Shown here: positions 1-8,117 of the stretch, piece after piece
Position numbering within the stretch: the first letter of the stretch is position 1
Layout of the letters: the number at the start of each line of letters is the position of its first letter
Assembly: GCA_946630765.1 (NCBI GenBank)
Contig: CAMOZF010000006.1
Location: 1-17,299 of the forward strand
DNA length: 17,299 nucleotides
From: an uncultured Lachnospiraceae bacterium
Lineage (GTDB): Bacteria > Bacillota_A > Clostridia > Lachnospirales > Lachnospiraceae
Reading direction: 5' to 3'
Notes under the pieces: model-generated
The model's database searches: none
What the model was told of the DNA's origin: nothing
Seen by the model: the letters and a program-made list of their open reading frames with translations, nothing else
Made by a program: the position numbers and the translations under genes

Positions 1-104
1 CCTCTGAGGAGACTTCCCGCGTCTCCGAAGAGGAAATGCAATCCCTCGCGCGAGTTCTGAGACGCAGGCGAGTTCCGTGTCTATGCAGGCGAGTTTCCTC
101 AGGG
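1..104. repeat. Noncoding segment downstream of the sensor lipoprotein: hairpin plus short direct repeats
   Basis: This segment lies just past the stop of the lipoprotein gene. Bases 1-33 form an interrupted hairpin: CCTCT (1-5) pairs with AGAGG (29-33) and GGAGAC (8-13) with GTCTCC (21-26). The 11-mer GCAGGCGAGTT occurs at 64-74 and again at 85-95, and its core CGAGTT also starts at 51. The 12-mer at 85-96 recurs in the opposite orientation at 8162-8173, so it is a dispersed element and not a local accident. No T-tract follows the hairpin on the minus strand, so it is not a clear intrinsic terminator. No gene is supported here. The window edge cuts the element. Confidence 0.5.
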
Positions 105-1676
105 TTATTCCCCGAGGGCGGCGTTCTTCGCGGCGACGATCGTGCTCATGCCGGCTTCCCGCAGCTCCCGCATGAAACGGGAATAGTAGGTGTCGATGTC
201 GACGCTGCCACTCTCAAGCACCGGCGCGTAAAGTGCGATGACTTCCCGGACTGCGGAGATTTCATCGGCGTACAGGGCAGGGTCCCAGCCCGGATCCGTC
301 TGCTGATTTTCGAGAAGAACAGCACTTTCCTTCCAGGCCTGATATTCCCCAAAGAGCGCTTCTGACATCGGCCGGTATGCCTGATCCAGAATTCCGTAGA
401 CCGGAAGCGGATTCTCATAAAGCGGCGTGCCGTTTTCCCCGCGGATGGTTTCGATCAGGCCTTTCTCTGCATTGCTTAGCGTATAATGCTTTCCTTCGAT
501 CCCGTAGGAAAGCAGGTTCATGATCCGGCTGTCCGAATACATCAGATTCAGGAACCGCACCGCCGCTTCCGGAGATGCCGCAACCGACGGAACCGTCCAG
601 TACCCGGCCCCGGTTTGCAAAGGATCCCGATACACATCGGTCATCCGGAGAATCACCGTTTCTTCCGAAAAGCCGCTGTCCGAAAGGACTGCAGGCGAAG
701 CATTCGCGAAATAGGCAAGCACCACACCCGCGCGCGCCAGTTCTTTGGAGGAGAACTCGGTCAGAAGCGCATTCGGATACAGAATGCCCTCGCGGTACCA
801 CAAGCGGTTTTCTTCTAGATAACCCTTGTAAAAGCTCGACGCAAAGCGGTTAAAGTACCGCTTCCTGTCCGGATTATAATCCACGCCGATGTGCTCTTCC
901 GAAGAGCTCTGGTAGAACGAGGACATGAAATATTCCGTCGCTGAGGCATAAATCGTCTCATTGATCTCACTGAAGATATACCGGTCCGGATAGATCTTCT
1001 TCAGCTTCAGAAAAAGATCATGTACCTCGTCCAGTGTGTAAACGGTCTTCGGGTCATAGGAGAATCCGGCCTCCTGAAGGAGGCGTTTCGGGATGACAAT
1101 GCCTCTGCTGTAAATGCCGGTATCGTCCGCGTTGCTGATCCCGTAGCATAAGCCGCGGTAGGTCGTCCCGGCCGTAAAGGCTTCCGGAAGGGCGGACAGC
1201 GCTGCCGCATCCGGATTGTTTTCCGTCATATATTCATCCAGAGACTGCAGAATCCTTCCGCCCAGACAGGCCTTTATATCATCATTTCGAACAAACAGGA
1301 GATCGACCTGTTCCTGATCACTGAGCCAGATCGGAAGACGTGCCCGGATGTCCTCATAGCTCAGCGGCAGAAGCTCCACCTCCACGCCGATCTCTTTTTG
1401 AGTCAGCACATTCAGCGCCGCGGACACTTCCGCGAGATCCGGAAGGGGGTGCCGATCATCCACGAGGAAGCTCATGACGACATGCTCTATCGCTTCATCT
1501 GTTTCGCCGGATGCCGGTTCAGATCCATCCTCCGATACGGACGCGGTATTTCCGTCTTCTCCGCCGCGCTCGCCGCCGTCCGATACCCGCGCACAGGACG
1601 CAAGCAGAAAGGTACACAAAAGCAACACGGTGAAGACCGTCTTCAGGATCCGATCCGCCGGCCGACCGCGCCTCAT
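105..1676 (-). CDS. Family 1 extracellular solute-binding lipoprotein, probable sugar-sensing partner of the adjacent kinase
   Basis: The 523-aa protein opens with a basic n-region, a hydrophobic stretch (about residues 11-26) and a lipobox L-A-S-C with the lipidated Cys at 28, then an acidic Gly/Ser/Glu-rich linker (about 30-62) that tethers the binding domain to the membrane. The C-terminal third matches the DUF3502-type tail seen in many LplA-like carbohydrate-binding proteins: a stretch reading LLSYGIEGKHY, and a closing segment with an APVLESGSVD core followed by an AGMSTIV motif. Its start codon overlaps the regulator's stop as ATGA, so it is translated with the kinase and regulator genes and not with the importer, which has its own binding protein. 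Comparable operons such as AraP-AraS-AraT of Geobacillus use the lipoprotein to present sugar to the kinase. That role is inferred; an alternative is a second substrate-capture protein feeding the same permeases. Confidence 0.85.
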   Translation of the reverse strand: MRRGRPADRILKTVFTVLLLCTFLLASCARVSDGGERGGEDGNTASVSEDGSEPASGETDEAIEHVVMSFLVDDRHPLPDLAEVSAALNVLTQKEIGVEVELLPLSYEDIRARLPIWLSDQEQVDLLFVRNDDIKACLGGRILQSLDEYMTENNPDAAALSALPEAFTAGTTYRGLCYGISNADDTGIYSRGIVIPKRLLQEAGFSYDPKTVYTLDEVHDLFLKLKKIYPDRYIFSEINETIYASATEYFMSSFYQSSSEEHIGVDYNPDRKRYFNRFASSFYKGYLEENRLWYREGILYPNALLTEFSSKELARAGVVLAYFANASPAVLSDSGFSEETVILRMTDVYRDPLQTGAGYWTVPSVAASPEAAVRFLNLMYSDSRIMNLLSYGIEGKHYTLSNAEKGLIETIRGENGTPLYENPLPVYGILDQAYRPMSEALFGEYQAWKESAVLLENQQTDPGWDPALYADEISAVREVIALYAPVLESGSVDIDTYYSRFMRELREAGMSTIVAAKNAALGE

Positions 1677-2452
1677 TCGCCCTTCCTCATCTTCTGCATG
1701 TATTCCCGGGGCGTCTCGTTGTAATAGCGCTTGAACTGGTCGGTAAAGTAGGAATAATTCCGGTAACCGACGAGATCGGAGACCATTGTCACGGTCATTT
1801 TCGGATCTTTCAGAAGCTCGCCCGCGAGGATCATCCGCCGCCGGTAAATGTACTCGGTCACCGACACGCCGTACTTTTTCTTGAACAGCCGCGTCAGATG
1901 ATCCGCACTTACATAGGCCCTGTCGGCAAGTGCGCGTACATTCAGGTCTTCTGCCAGATTCCTTTCGATAAAGGAAGCCGTTTCCTCGGCAATATCTTCC
2001 TTCACCGGCGCTTCCTTCTCCTTCGAAATGTTGCCGATATAGATTTTCCCGTAGCCCGATAAGGTGCGGGCCTCGTGGCGCTTATCGACAGCCTCCGCGG
2101 CGCGCTTTAAGACCTCGGTCAGCTTCTCATAGCGGATCGGCTTCAGAAGGTACTCAAAGCAGCGAAGCGTAATCGCCTGGCGCGCGTAATCGAATTCATC
2201 GTGACAGCTCATAATGAGGCTCAGCGTGTCGGGGCTGTTCTGATTGACCCATTCAATCAGGAAAAGCCCGCTCTCGTCCGGCATCTCGATATCCGAAAGC
2301 AGCACGTCCACCTGCTTTTCAGACATGATCTCAACCGCCTCCGTGAAGCTGCCGGCCGTCAGCACCTCTTCAAAGGGAAGCATCTCCCAGTTTACGCCGT
2401 CCAGCACGCCCTGCACGGCATAGTATTCGTCATCAACAATCAGAAGCTTCAT
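1673..2452 (-). CDS. YesN-type response regulator, receiver domain plus AraC-family HTH
   Basis: A cytoplasmic transcription regulator of 259 aa. The receiver domain occupies about residues 1-125, with acidic pocket D7/D8, phospho-acceptor D54 (in LLSDIEMP), S82 at the switch position and conserved K104 (in LLKPIR). The C-terminal double helix-turn-helix of the AraC/XylS type spans about 153-259, ending in the typical GYRNYSYFTDQFKRYY and TPREYM stretch. Many YesN proteins are longer and carry a middle domain; here the two ends are joined by a short linker. AGGAGG at 2460-2465 sits 7 nt before the ATG, and the start overlaps the kinase stop as ATGA, showing translational coupling. It is expected to be phosphorylated by the adjacent kinase and to activate the sugar importer operon at 4283-8008. 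The target is inferred from gene order. Confidence 0.95.
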   Translation of the reverse strand: MKLLIVDDEYYAVQGVLDGVNWEMLPFEEVLTAGSFTEAVEIMSEKQVDVLLSDIEMPDESGLFLIEWVNQNSPDTLSLIMSCHDEFDYARQAITLRCFEYLLKPIRYEKLTEVLKRAAEAVDKRHEARTLSGYGKIYIGNISKEKEAPVKEDIAEETASFIERNLAEDLNVRALADRAYVSADHLTRLFKKKYGVSVTEYIYRRRMILAGELLKDPKMTVTMVSDLVGYRNYSYFTDQFKRYYNETPREYMQKMRKGE

Positions 2453-4146
2453 GATACCGCCTCCTGTTCTGTGGCATTTACGAGCGGCAGGTCGAGGAAA
2501 ATCTGCGTTCCGCTGCCCTCCGCACTTGTAATATTCATCACGGCCGAATCGCCGTAGAAGGCTTCCATCCGCCTTCGGCAGTTCCAGATACCGATATGTC
2601 TGTGACCCGTCTGATCGATATAGGCCTCTCCCGCGCGGATTGACTCGAGAACCTCCTCCCGGAAGCCTTTGCCGGTATCAATGACTGACACTAGAAGCCG
2701 GTCATTTTCGACCCGGGCGTTTACCAGGACCTCGATCGTCTTTCCGGGAACCAGCGCGTATTTCATCGCGTTTTCAACAAAATTCTCGATGAGAAGCGGC
2801 GGAACGAGCGCCTTCTTCGCCTCTTCCGTAATGTTCGTTACGCTCGTGAAGCGGTTCGGAAAGCGGATCTTCTGGATGCCGGTATAGCTTTCGACAAAGG
2901 CCATCTCCTTTTCAAGCGGCACGAGGTCCGCGGTTTCCCGAAGCACATAGCGGAAATAGTCGACAAGATACAGGGAAAAATCCTGGATCAGGGCCGTATT
3001 TTTGGACTGGGCCAGACTGAAAATCGTATTGAAGGAGTTCAGCAGCATGTGCGGATTGACCTGAAGCCGCAGATTGTCGAGCTCCGCCTGCACCATTTTC
3101 ATATCCTTTTCGTGCGAGGCTTCCACCTCGTCCGCCATGCGATTAAAGCTCTCGAATACATAGATGAACTCCGTGGTCTCCCGCCGCCGCTCATCCGTGA
3201 TCCGGAAATCCATCCGGCCCTTCTCGATCTCATGCATCGCGTCCTGCAGCTTCCGAAGCGGCCGCAGCACCGTAAGATACAGGAAAACCCACAGGCTGCC
3301 GGAAAGAAAAAGCACCAGAGACACAATGGCCAGAAAGGCGATCACCATATAATTCTGCATGCCCGGGACCTTCAGTTCCGAATGCAGACGCATCGAGGCG
3401 CCCGTTTCCCTGTCCTGCCAGAGGAAGGAATCCTTTTCCCGAAGAGACAGCATCTCCTTCGAAAGAAGCCGTCTTCCGCTCCCCTCCGGCGTGATTTCCA
3501 GGAGGTCTCTCCCGTCGGAGAAATAGACGGCTTCCTCCGTCAGTGCCGGGATCAGCATCCGGCTGCAGAAATCCTGGATGTCGATCCGGAAGGAAACCGT
3601 ATCATTATTGAACTGGTAATTGCGAAGATAATAATATCTGCCGCCGATGAGCCGGAGAACCCAGCCGTGTGTCGTGACGGAATCCGTGCCTTCCACCGCA
3701 ATACGGATACGTTCGGTCTGGGCCGCATCGTACAGTCCCTCGGAAAACAGGATATAACAGTTCCCGTTCCTGCGGTCCGTCAGCGATACATTTCCCCGAA
3801 GCGAGGTCCGCGCCAGAACCTCCTGCAGGCGCGACACCATCTGAAGATCCCGGATCGCATCCTCTTCCTCTGCGGTCGTAAGCTCCCGCTGGTATTCCAG
3901 CACAAAACGGTCCAGCTCCTCCGTAATATAGACGATTCCCTCAGACAGGGCGCTCATTGTCAGCGCAAACTCATTTTCCTTCAGCGCCCGCTGCTCACTG
4001 ACAACAGAGGACAGCCGCCAGCCGGAGAGTGCGATGACCAGGGCATTCAGCGGCAGAACCGTCACAAGGATCAGCATCAGCAGACGAAACTGAAGGGAAC
4101 GGACCGCTGAGCCGGTGTTTCCTGCCGGTTTATTTTTATCAGCCAT
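2449..4146 (-). CDS. YesM-type membrane sensor histidine kinase (HPK7 / His_kinase family)
   Basis: A 565-aa two-pass membrane kinase. TM1 covers about residues 20-40, an extracellular sensor region about 45-262, TM2 about 266-290, and a HAMP linker about 290-345. The phospho-acceptor H366 lies in NPHMLLNSFNTI, a variant of the family's usual NPHFLYN box. The HATPase_c domain has its N-box around N455/N459 (LIENFVENAMKYA), the G1 box D490-T-G-K-G and a late GSGTQI box. Its own promoter and an AAAGGTG ribosome site (4152-4158, 5 nt before ATG) lie just upstream. It heads an operon with the regulator and a binding lipoprotein, both coupled by 4-nt overlaps. Related pairs sense sugars or polysaccharide fragments. 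The ligand here is not readable from sequence, and the extracellular region may detect the lipoprotein rather than free sugar. Confidence 0.95.
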   Translation of the reverse strand: MADKNKPAGNTGSAVRSLQFRLLMLILVTVLPLNALVIALSGWRLSSVVSEQRALKENEFALTMSALSEGIVYITEELDRFVLEYQRELTTAEEEDAIRDLQMVSRLQEVLARTSLRGNVSLTDRRNGNCYILFSEGLYDAAQTERIRIAVEGTDSVTTHGWVLRLIGGRYYYLRNYQFNNDTVSFRIDIQDFCSRMLIPALTEEAVYFSDGRDLLEITPEGSGRRLLSKEMLSLREKDSFLWQDRETGASMRLHSELKVPGMQNYMVIAFLAIVSLVLFLSGSLWVFLYLTVLRPLRKLQDAMHEIEKGRMDFRITDERRRETTEFIYVFESFNRMADEVEASHEKDMKMVQAELDNLRLQVNPHMLLNSFNTIFSLAQSKNTALIQDFSLYLVDYFRYVLRETADLVPLEKEMAFVESYTGIQKIRFPNRFTSVTNITEEAKKALVPPLLIENFVENAMKYALVPGKTIEVLVNARVENDRLLVSVIDTGKGFREEVLESIRAGEAYIDQTGHRHIGIWNCRRRMEAFYGDSAVMNITSAEGSGTQIFLDLPLVNATEQEAVS

Positions 4147-4179
4147 AAAAGCACCTTTCAGCTTTTCGTAGATATATAC

Positions 4180-4208
4180 ATCTTAACAACGCGACTTTCG
4201 TTTGTCAA
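4180..4208 (-). promoter_or_regulatory. Sigma-A-type promoter of the kinase-regulator-lipoprotein operon
   Basis: On the minus strand a perfect -35 TTGACA (4203-4208) is followed, after exactly 17 nt, by TAAGAT (4180-4185), which matches 4 of 6 bases of the -10 consensus. The start of transcription should fall near 4172, about 26 nt before the kinase ATG. The -35 hexamer overlaps the T-rich tail of the importer operon's terminator, so the two signals are packed into about 40 bp. Seen by eye, without experimental support. Confidence 0.7.
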
Positions 4209-4242
4209 TCGAAAACAGGCACAGTCCGTCGGACCGTGCCTG
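4206..4242 (-). terminator. Intrinsic terminator of the sugar importer operon
   Basis: The arms at 4216-4227 and 4231-4242 pair over 12 bp, with one mismatch that is a G-U wobble in the minus-strand RNA, around a 3-nt loop (4228-4230). On the minus strand the stem is followed directly by TTTTCGATT (4207-4215). It begins about 40 nt past the stop of the second permease gene. On the plus strand a T-run at 4250-4255 also follows, but no plus-strand gene needs it. Confidence 0.8.
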
Positions 4243-4282
4243 CACCAGGTTTTTTCCCTTTTCTGAAGGACAGCAGTATTTC

Positions 4283-5203
4283 TCAGCCTTTTACGCCGCC
4301 GCCGATAACGCCCTTCTCCAGCTTGTCCTGGAAGAACGGGAAGAGGATAATCAGCGGCGCCGCGCCGGCGATGATGACCGCGAAGCGCACCAGATACCGT
4401 GCGTAATCCGGGTTGGAGGTGTTGAGGAAGTCGGCGTTCTCGCTCGTAATCTGCTGGATCACGAGCTGCAGGGGCCAGAGCTTCTTCGCCCGCGGAATGT
4501 AAATCGAGTATGGCAGCCAGGAGTTCCAGGCGCTGACGACCGTGTTCAGGATAATCACGGATCCTAAGTTCATGGCCTGCGGAAGCATGATCTTCCACAT
4601 GGTCTTGAAATGTCCCGCCCCGTCAATGCGCGCCGCTTCATACATTTCGTTCGGTACGCTGTTGAAAGCGTTCATCATCATGACGCAGAACATACCGTTC
4701 GTGCAGCCGGGGATGATGACGGCCAGCGGGTTTCCGACAAGACCCAGCTTCTGAACGACGATGTAGCTCGGCACCATACCGCCGCTGAACATCATGGTAG
4801 TTGTCAGAAGCAGTGCCATGAACTTTTTCAGCTTGGTCTGACGGCTCATCGCATAACCGGCCATTGCCGATACCACAAAGCCGAGGATCGTCGTCGCCGC
4901 GGTGTAAACAATGGAATTCAGGTATCCGCGCACCACGGAGGCGTTGCGGAATACATACTGATAACCCTTCAGCGTTGCCTTACCGACCGGCCACCAGACC
5001 ATTCCCTTGTGGGTAAGAAGCGTCGCGCCGTCGGAGATCGAGCTCATGAAAACATGCCACATCGGAATGACGCTGCAGAAGGCAACCAGGGCACATACAA
5101 TAATCACGATAACATCAACAATACGGTCACCGACAGAAGGATGCTCAATCATACTGAGCTTGGTTTCCTGCTCGGTCACTTTATTTTTTCTGAAAAATGC
5201 CAT
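4283..5203 (-). CDS. LplC/YtcP-type carbohydrate ABC transporter permease (CUT1)
   Basis: An integral membrane permease of 306 aa, close to the usual length for this family. After a hydrophilic N-terminus (about 1-25) come six hydrophobic segments. The EAA loop that docks the ATPase reads MYEAARIDGAGHF at about residues 188-200, followed by the typical WKIMLPQAMN. The family's C-terminal end is ...KLEKGVIGGGVKG. AAGGAGG at 5212-5218 lies 8 nt before ATG, and the gene follows its partner permease after an 18-nt gap, so the two form a heterodimer channel made from one transcript. No ATP-binding gene is present in the window; a shared MsmX-type ATPase elsewhere is the known solution in Firmicutes. 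The substrate is probably an oligosaccharide; the exact sugar cannot be read from the sequence. Confidence 0.95.
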   Translation of the reverse strand: MAFFRKNKVTEQETKLSMIEHPSVGDRIVDVIVIIVCALVAFCSVIPMWHVFMSSISDGATLLTHKGMVWWPVGKATLKGYQYVFRNASVVRGYLNSIVYTAATTILGFVVSAMAGYAMSRQTKLKKFMALLLTTTMMFSGGMVPSYIVVQKLGLVGNPLAVIIPGCTNGMFCVMMMNAFNSVPNEMYEAARIDGAGHFKTMWKIMLPQAMNLGSVIILNTVVSAWNSWLPYSIYIPRAKKLWPLQLVIQQITSENADFLNTSNPDYARYLVRFAVIIAGAAPLIILFPFFQDKLEKGVIGGGVKG

Positions 5204-5221
5204 GATAGAAACCTCCTTCCT

Positions 5222-6172
5222 TTAGAACAGGGACGATCCGACCATCTTACGGCTCAGGTTGTTGGAGCCCACGAGAAGGATCGTCGCGATCACGGACTGG
5301 AACAGACCGGACGCCGATGACAGGCCGTAGTTCGGTGCCGCACCGCCGAATGCGTAGCGGTAAGTATAGGTGTACACACAGTCGGCTACCGGATAGGTAG
5401 ACGGCATGTACAGCAGCAGGATGCTGTCAAATCCGGCCGAGAAGCAAAGGCCGACATTCAGAACCATCATCATAACGATCGTCGGCATGATGCAGGGAAG
5501 CGTGATCTTTGTAAGACGCTGAAGTCTGGTCGCACCGTCGAGCGCTGCCGCCTCATGCAGGTCTCCGCTGACGGTCGCGATCGCGGATACATACATAATG
5601 GATCCCCAGCCGACGCCCTGCCAGATGCCCATGAAGATGTAAATCAGCTTGAACACCGGTTCCTGCGTACTCGCAAGGAGGTTCATGTTTTCGATTCCGA
5701 ACACATTGTGGAGAAGGAGTGTGATCGGGCCGTCTTTTGCCACAAATTCGCGAAGAATTGCCGCCACGATGACCGCTGCCACGAAGTTCGGCATATAGGA
5801 CATCGTCTGAACCGATCTTTTATAGGTCTTACTCTTAAGTAACGACAGGAAGAACGCGAAAATGATCGCAGGCACGAAGCCGACCGTCGCCTTCAGAAGG
5901 CCGATAATGACTGTATTCTTGATCGCATTCGGAAACTCGGCGCCGAAAAACAGCTCTTTGAAGTTCTGCAATCCGATAAAGGGACTTCCGAAAAAGCCTT
6001 TTGCGACCTGGAAATCCTCAAAGGCCATCACGATACCGAACAGCGGGATGTAATGGAAGAGAATTTCAATGATCAGAATCGGCAGGAAGAACAGATAGAC
6101 AATCCAGTTCCGCTGAAAGTCTTTTTTCCAGGTTACTTTCGGGGCTTTATAGCCGTTTTTGTTCTTTGCCAT
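5222..6172 (-). CDS. LplB/YteP-type carbohydrate ABC transporter permease (CUT1)
   Basis: A 316-aa permease starting MAKNKNG. An ATG 12 nt further upstream (6184) is in frame but overlaps the GGAGG ribosome site (6178-6182), which sits 5 nt before the ATG at 6172, so the later start is chosen. The protein has a basic cytoplasmic N-terminus, six hydrophobic segments and the EAA loop LHEAAALDGATRLQRL followed by KITLPCIMPTI, typical of LplB proteins. The first transmembrane segment begins with the usual NWIVYLFFLPILIIE. It lies between the binding lipoprotein gene (18 nt upstream) and the second permease gene (18 nt downstream) in one operon. It is expected to pair with the 4283-5203 product in the membrane. 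Confidence 0.95.
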   Translation of the reverse strand: MAKNKNGYKAPKVTWKKDFQRNWIVYLFFLPILIIEILFHYIPLFGIVMAFEDFQVAKGFFGSPFIGLQNFKELFFGAEFPNAIKNTVIIGLLKATVGFVPAIIFAFFLSLLKSKTYKRSVQTMSYMPNFVAAVIVAAILREFVAKDGPITLLLHNVFGIENMNLLASTQEPVFKLIYIFMGIWQGVGWGSIMYVSAIATVSGDLHEAAALDGATRLQRLTKITLPCIMPTIVMMMVLNVGLCFSAGFDSILLLYMPSTYPVADCVYTYTYRYAFGGAAPNYGLSSASGLFQSVIATILLVGSNNLSRKMVGSSLF

Positions 6173-6190
6173 GAAAACCTCCAATAATGA

Positions 6191-8008
6191 TTACTTCGGC
6201 TGACGATAGCCGTAAGCATCTACATAGGGCTGATAAATGTCCAGTGCCTTCTGAATATTGTACTTGTTAAGCATCGTGCACCAGTCGTCCCAGTCCTGAT
6301 CATTGTGAATGTCCACGCCCTTGCCCTTGATGAAGTTGACCGCGTTCGAGGTCAGGTAGTTCAGAAGCTTGGTATGGATGCCCTCCAGAACACTTGCATC
6401 TTCCGGATCCACCTCAAAGCCCGGAGCGCCGTTCGGAAGACCGATATTCGGATAATATACCCAGGCGTTCAGGGACGCGCGGTGATTCGGATGCTCGCCG
6501 TTGTCAACACTGTGGCCGTTCTTGTACTCATATCCGGGAACCTTGGCTGCCTTGACAGCCACGGCCAGATTGGCGCTGTCTCTGCAGATCACATCCGCCA
6601 GCTTGTACTTGAAGCTTCCTTCGCTGACCGTACTGTATGTGCCGTCCGTTACACCGTTGTCTTCGTAGAAGGTAGTGCCGGTTTCCTGGTTCTGCTCGGC
6701 AGTAAGACCCAGACTGTGAATTCTGGCGCCTTCCTCACCGAAGAAATAGTCGAGGTACGAGCAGAGCGTCGCAATATCTTTACCGTTTTCAACAGCTTTT
6801 TTGGTGACATAGAGCGGAGCGCCGTTCTTATAGGGGGCGCCTGCTGCTGTACAGTCCGGAATCACATTTTTGCAGGAATCCGGTCCGTAGACATCGTTGA
6901 TCGGCATCCGCGCGCCGGCAACGTAAATACCCTTTGTCAGTTCCTGTGTGGCGTTTTCCATACGTCCGCCGAGCGTTCCCTCGACACCGTACCACATCGG
7001 AACACGACCCTGACGGACACTGGTCTGGTCGATCTGATAATGTGCGTCGGAAGTTCTCTGGTCAAATGCCGGATCCAGCCAGCCCTTCTGATACCAGGAA
7101 TTCAGGCACTCCAGATAGGTACGGAAAGCATCTGTCACGCCGCCGTAGTACACTTTGCCGTTTTCATCCACACACCAGCTCGGACATCCGCCGCCGAATG
7201 AGGAGCAGAGACCGCCGGACCAGGTAAAGCCCGGATAGTACATGCTGATCATGTAGCTGTCAGTGATGCCGAGATCTTCGAAGGCCTTCTCGTAGATGCC
7301 GAACATCCACTCCCAGTCACTGATATACACCGGTTCGGTTTCACCCGAAGGGAATACGACGTCATCTTCCCAGGCATCCGGATTACCTTCCTCGGTAAAG
7401 CCGCCCGTAAAGGGAGCGCCGGTTTCCGGATTGGTGCCGTATTTCACGAGCCAGTCTCTTCTGTACTCAAAACCGAAGGAAGCATCGCTCGGAGCCTCGT
7501 TCAGTGTCCGGATGCAGACGATCTTCTCTTCCCCGTCCACGTTGATCGTGGCGGACTTCTTCAGGTCATCATTTTCCTCGAGCAGCTTTTTGTAGTTCGG
7601 CATATACTGGTTGACATAATCTGTCAGATCGATGCAGAAGCCATTGGAGTACATTTCCTTGGGACCGATCGTCGCAACGCCGTCCAGAAGATCCGTCAGA
7701 TCGTCTGTCGCGTACATGCGCTGGTACTCGTCCTGCTCGGAGCCGGGCGCCGGCGTCGAATAATCAATGTGGATATACTTGTTTTCCGGTCCCCAGGTCT
7801 TCATTTCCGTATAGATAACCGCCGGATTCTCTTCATACTCGTAGTAGTAGGATGAGCCGGGGCCGGAATAAATCCAGTAGGTGAACCAGGTATCATCACT
7901 CTCGCTCAGCTTATCTGCACCGCCTCCGCCGCCGGAACAGGCGGTCAGAAGAGAGGCACCAAGTGCAAGCGCCAGAACTGCTGCCAGAAGTTTTTTCCAA
8001 GCTTTCAT
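6191..8008 (-). CDS. LplA-type sugar-binding lipoprotein of the CUT1 importer
   Basis: A 605-aa protein with a lipoprotein signal: charged MKAWKK, hydrophobic core to about residue 20, lipobox L-T-A-C with the lipidated Cys at 24, then a Gly-rich tether. The mature part is rich in aromatic and acidic residues, as usual for large oligosaccharide-binding proteins, and is longer than the common 430-aa family 1 size, in line with LplA/YtcQ proteins. It is the first gene of the importer operon and would deliver ligand to the two permeases. GGAGG is present upstream but about 13 nt from the ATG, which is longer than ideal. It differs clearly from the second lipoprotein at 105-1676, so the two probably do not duplicate each other's job. 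The sugar is not identifiable; pectin- or hemicellulose-derived oligosaccharides are typical for the family. Confidence 0.93.
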   Translation of the reverse strand: MKAWKKLLAAVLALALGASLLTACSGGGGGADKLSESDDTWFTYWIYSGPGSSYYYEYEENPAVIYTEMKTWGPENKYIHIDYSTPAPGSEQDEYQRMYATDDLTDLLDGVATIGPKEMYSNGFCIDLTDYVNQYMPNYKKLLEENDDLKKSATINVDGEEKIVCIRTLNEAPSDASFGFEYRRDWLVKYGTNPETGAPFTGGFTEEGNPDAWEDDVVFPSGETEPVYISDWEWMFGIYEKAFEDLGITDSYMISMYYPGFTWSGGLCSSFGGGCPSWCVDENGKVYYGGVTDAFRTYLECLNSWYQKGWLDPAFDQRTSDAHYQIDQTSVRQGRVPMWYGVEGTLGGRMENATQELTKGIYVAGARMPINDVYGPDSCKNVIPDCTAAGAPYKNGAPLYVTKKAVENGKDIATLCSYLDYFFGEEGARIHSLGLTAEQNQETGTTFYEDNGVTDGTYSTVSEGSFKYKLADVICRDSANLAVAVKAAKVPGYEYKNGHSVDNGEHPNHRASLNAWVYYPNIGLPNGAPGFEVDPEDASVLEGIHTKLLNYLTSNAVNFIKGKGVDIHNDQDWDDWCTMLNKYNIQKALDIYQPYVDAYGYRQPK

Positions 8009-8046
8009 AATCGTTTCTTTTCCTCCTCGTTTTCCCTTTTTCTCTG

Positions 8047-8072
8047 CAGTCGGACAGGATTCGTTCCGACTG
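8047..8072 (-). other. Hairpin in the leader of the binding-protein gene
   Basis: CAGTCGGA (8047-8054) and TCCGACTG (8065-8072) are perfect 8-bp arms around a 10-nt loop. It lies 38 nt upstream of the start codon and downstream of the predicted promoter, so it would be part of the mRNA leader. It may affect mRNA stability or translation. No known riboswitch fold was recognised. Confidence 0.45.
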
Positions 8073-8088
8073 TGAATTTTCTGTGATC

Positions 8089-8117
8089 ATTGTATAAAAT
8101 AATCGGATTTCTGTCTC
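8089..8117 (-). promoter_or_regulatory. Candidate promoter of the sugar importer operon
   Basis: On the minus strand GAGACA (8112-8117, 4 of 6 to the -35 consensus) and TACAAT (8089-8094, 5 of 6 to the -10 consensus) are separated by 17 nt. The weak -35 falls in the centre of a perfect 13-bp dyad (8101-8131), which would suit a promoter needing an activator such as the YesN-type regulator. The assignment is tentative because the same dyad can be read as a terminator. Confidence 0.4.

Noticed and set aside
3049..4110. A 353-codon plus-strand open frame
   Set aside because: It is antisense to the sensor kinase, whose H-box, N-box and G-box are intact. The composition is that of a shadow frame.
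4158..4598. A 146-codon minus-strand frame overlapping the second permease and the intergenic region
   Set aside because: It runs in another frame through the 3' end of the permease gene and across a terminator and a promoter; no recognisable product.
4660..4680. cre-like sequence TGAAAGCGTTCA for catabolite control
   Set aside because: Only half of the consensus is kept and it lies inside the permease coding sequence.
6305..7201. A 298-codon plus-strand open frame
   Set aside because: Antisense to the importer binding lipoprotein; no ribosome site or family motif.
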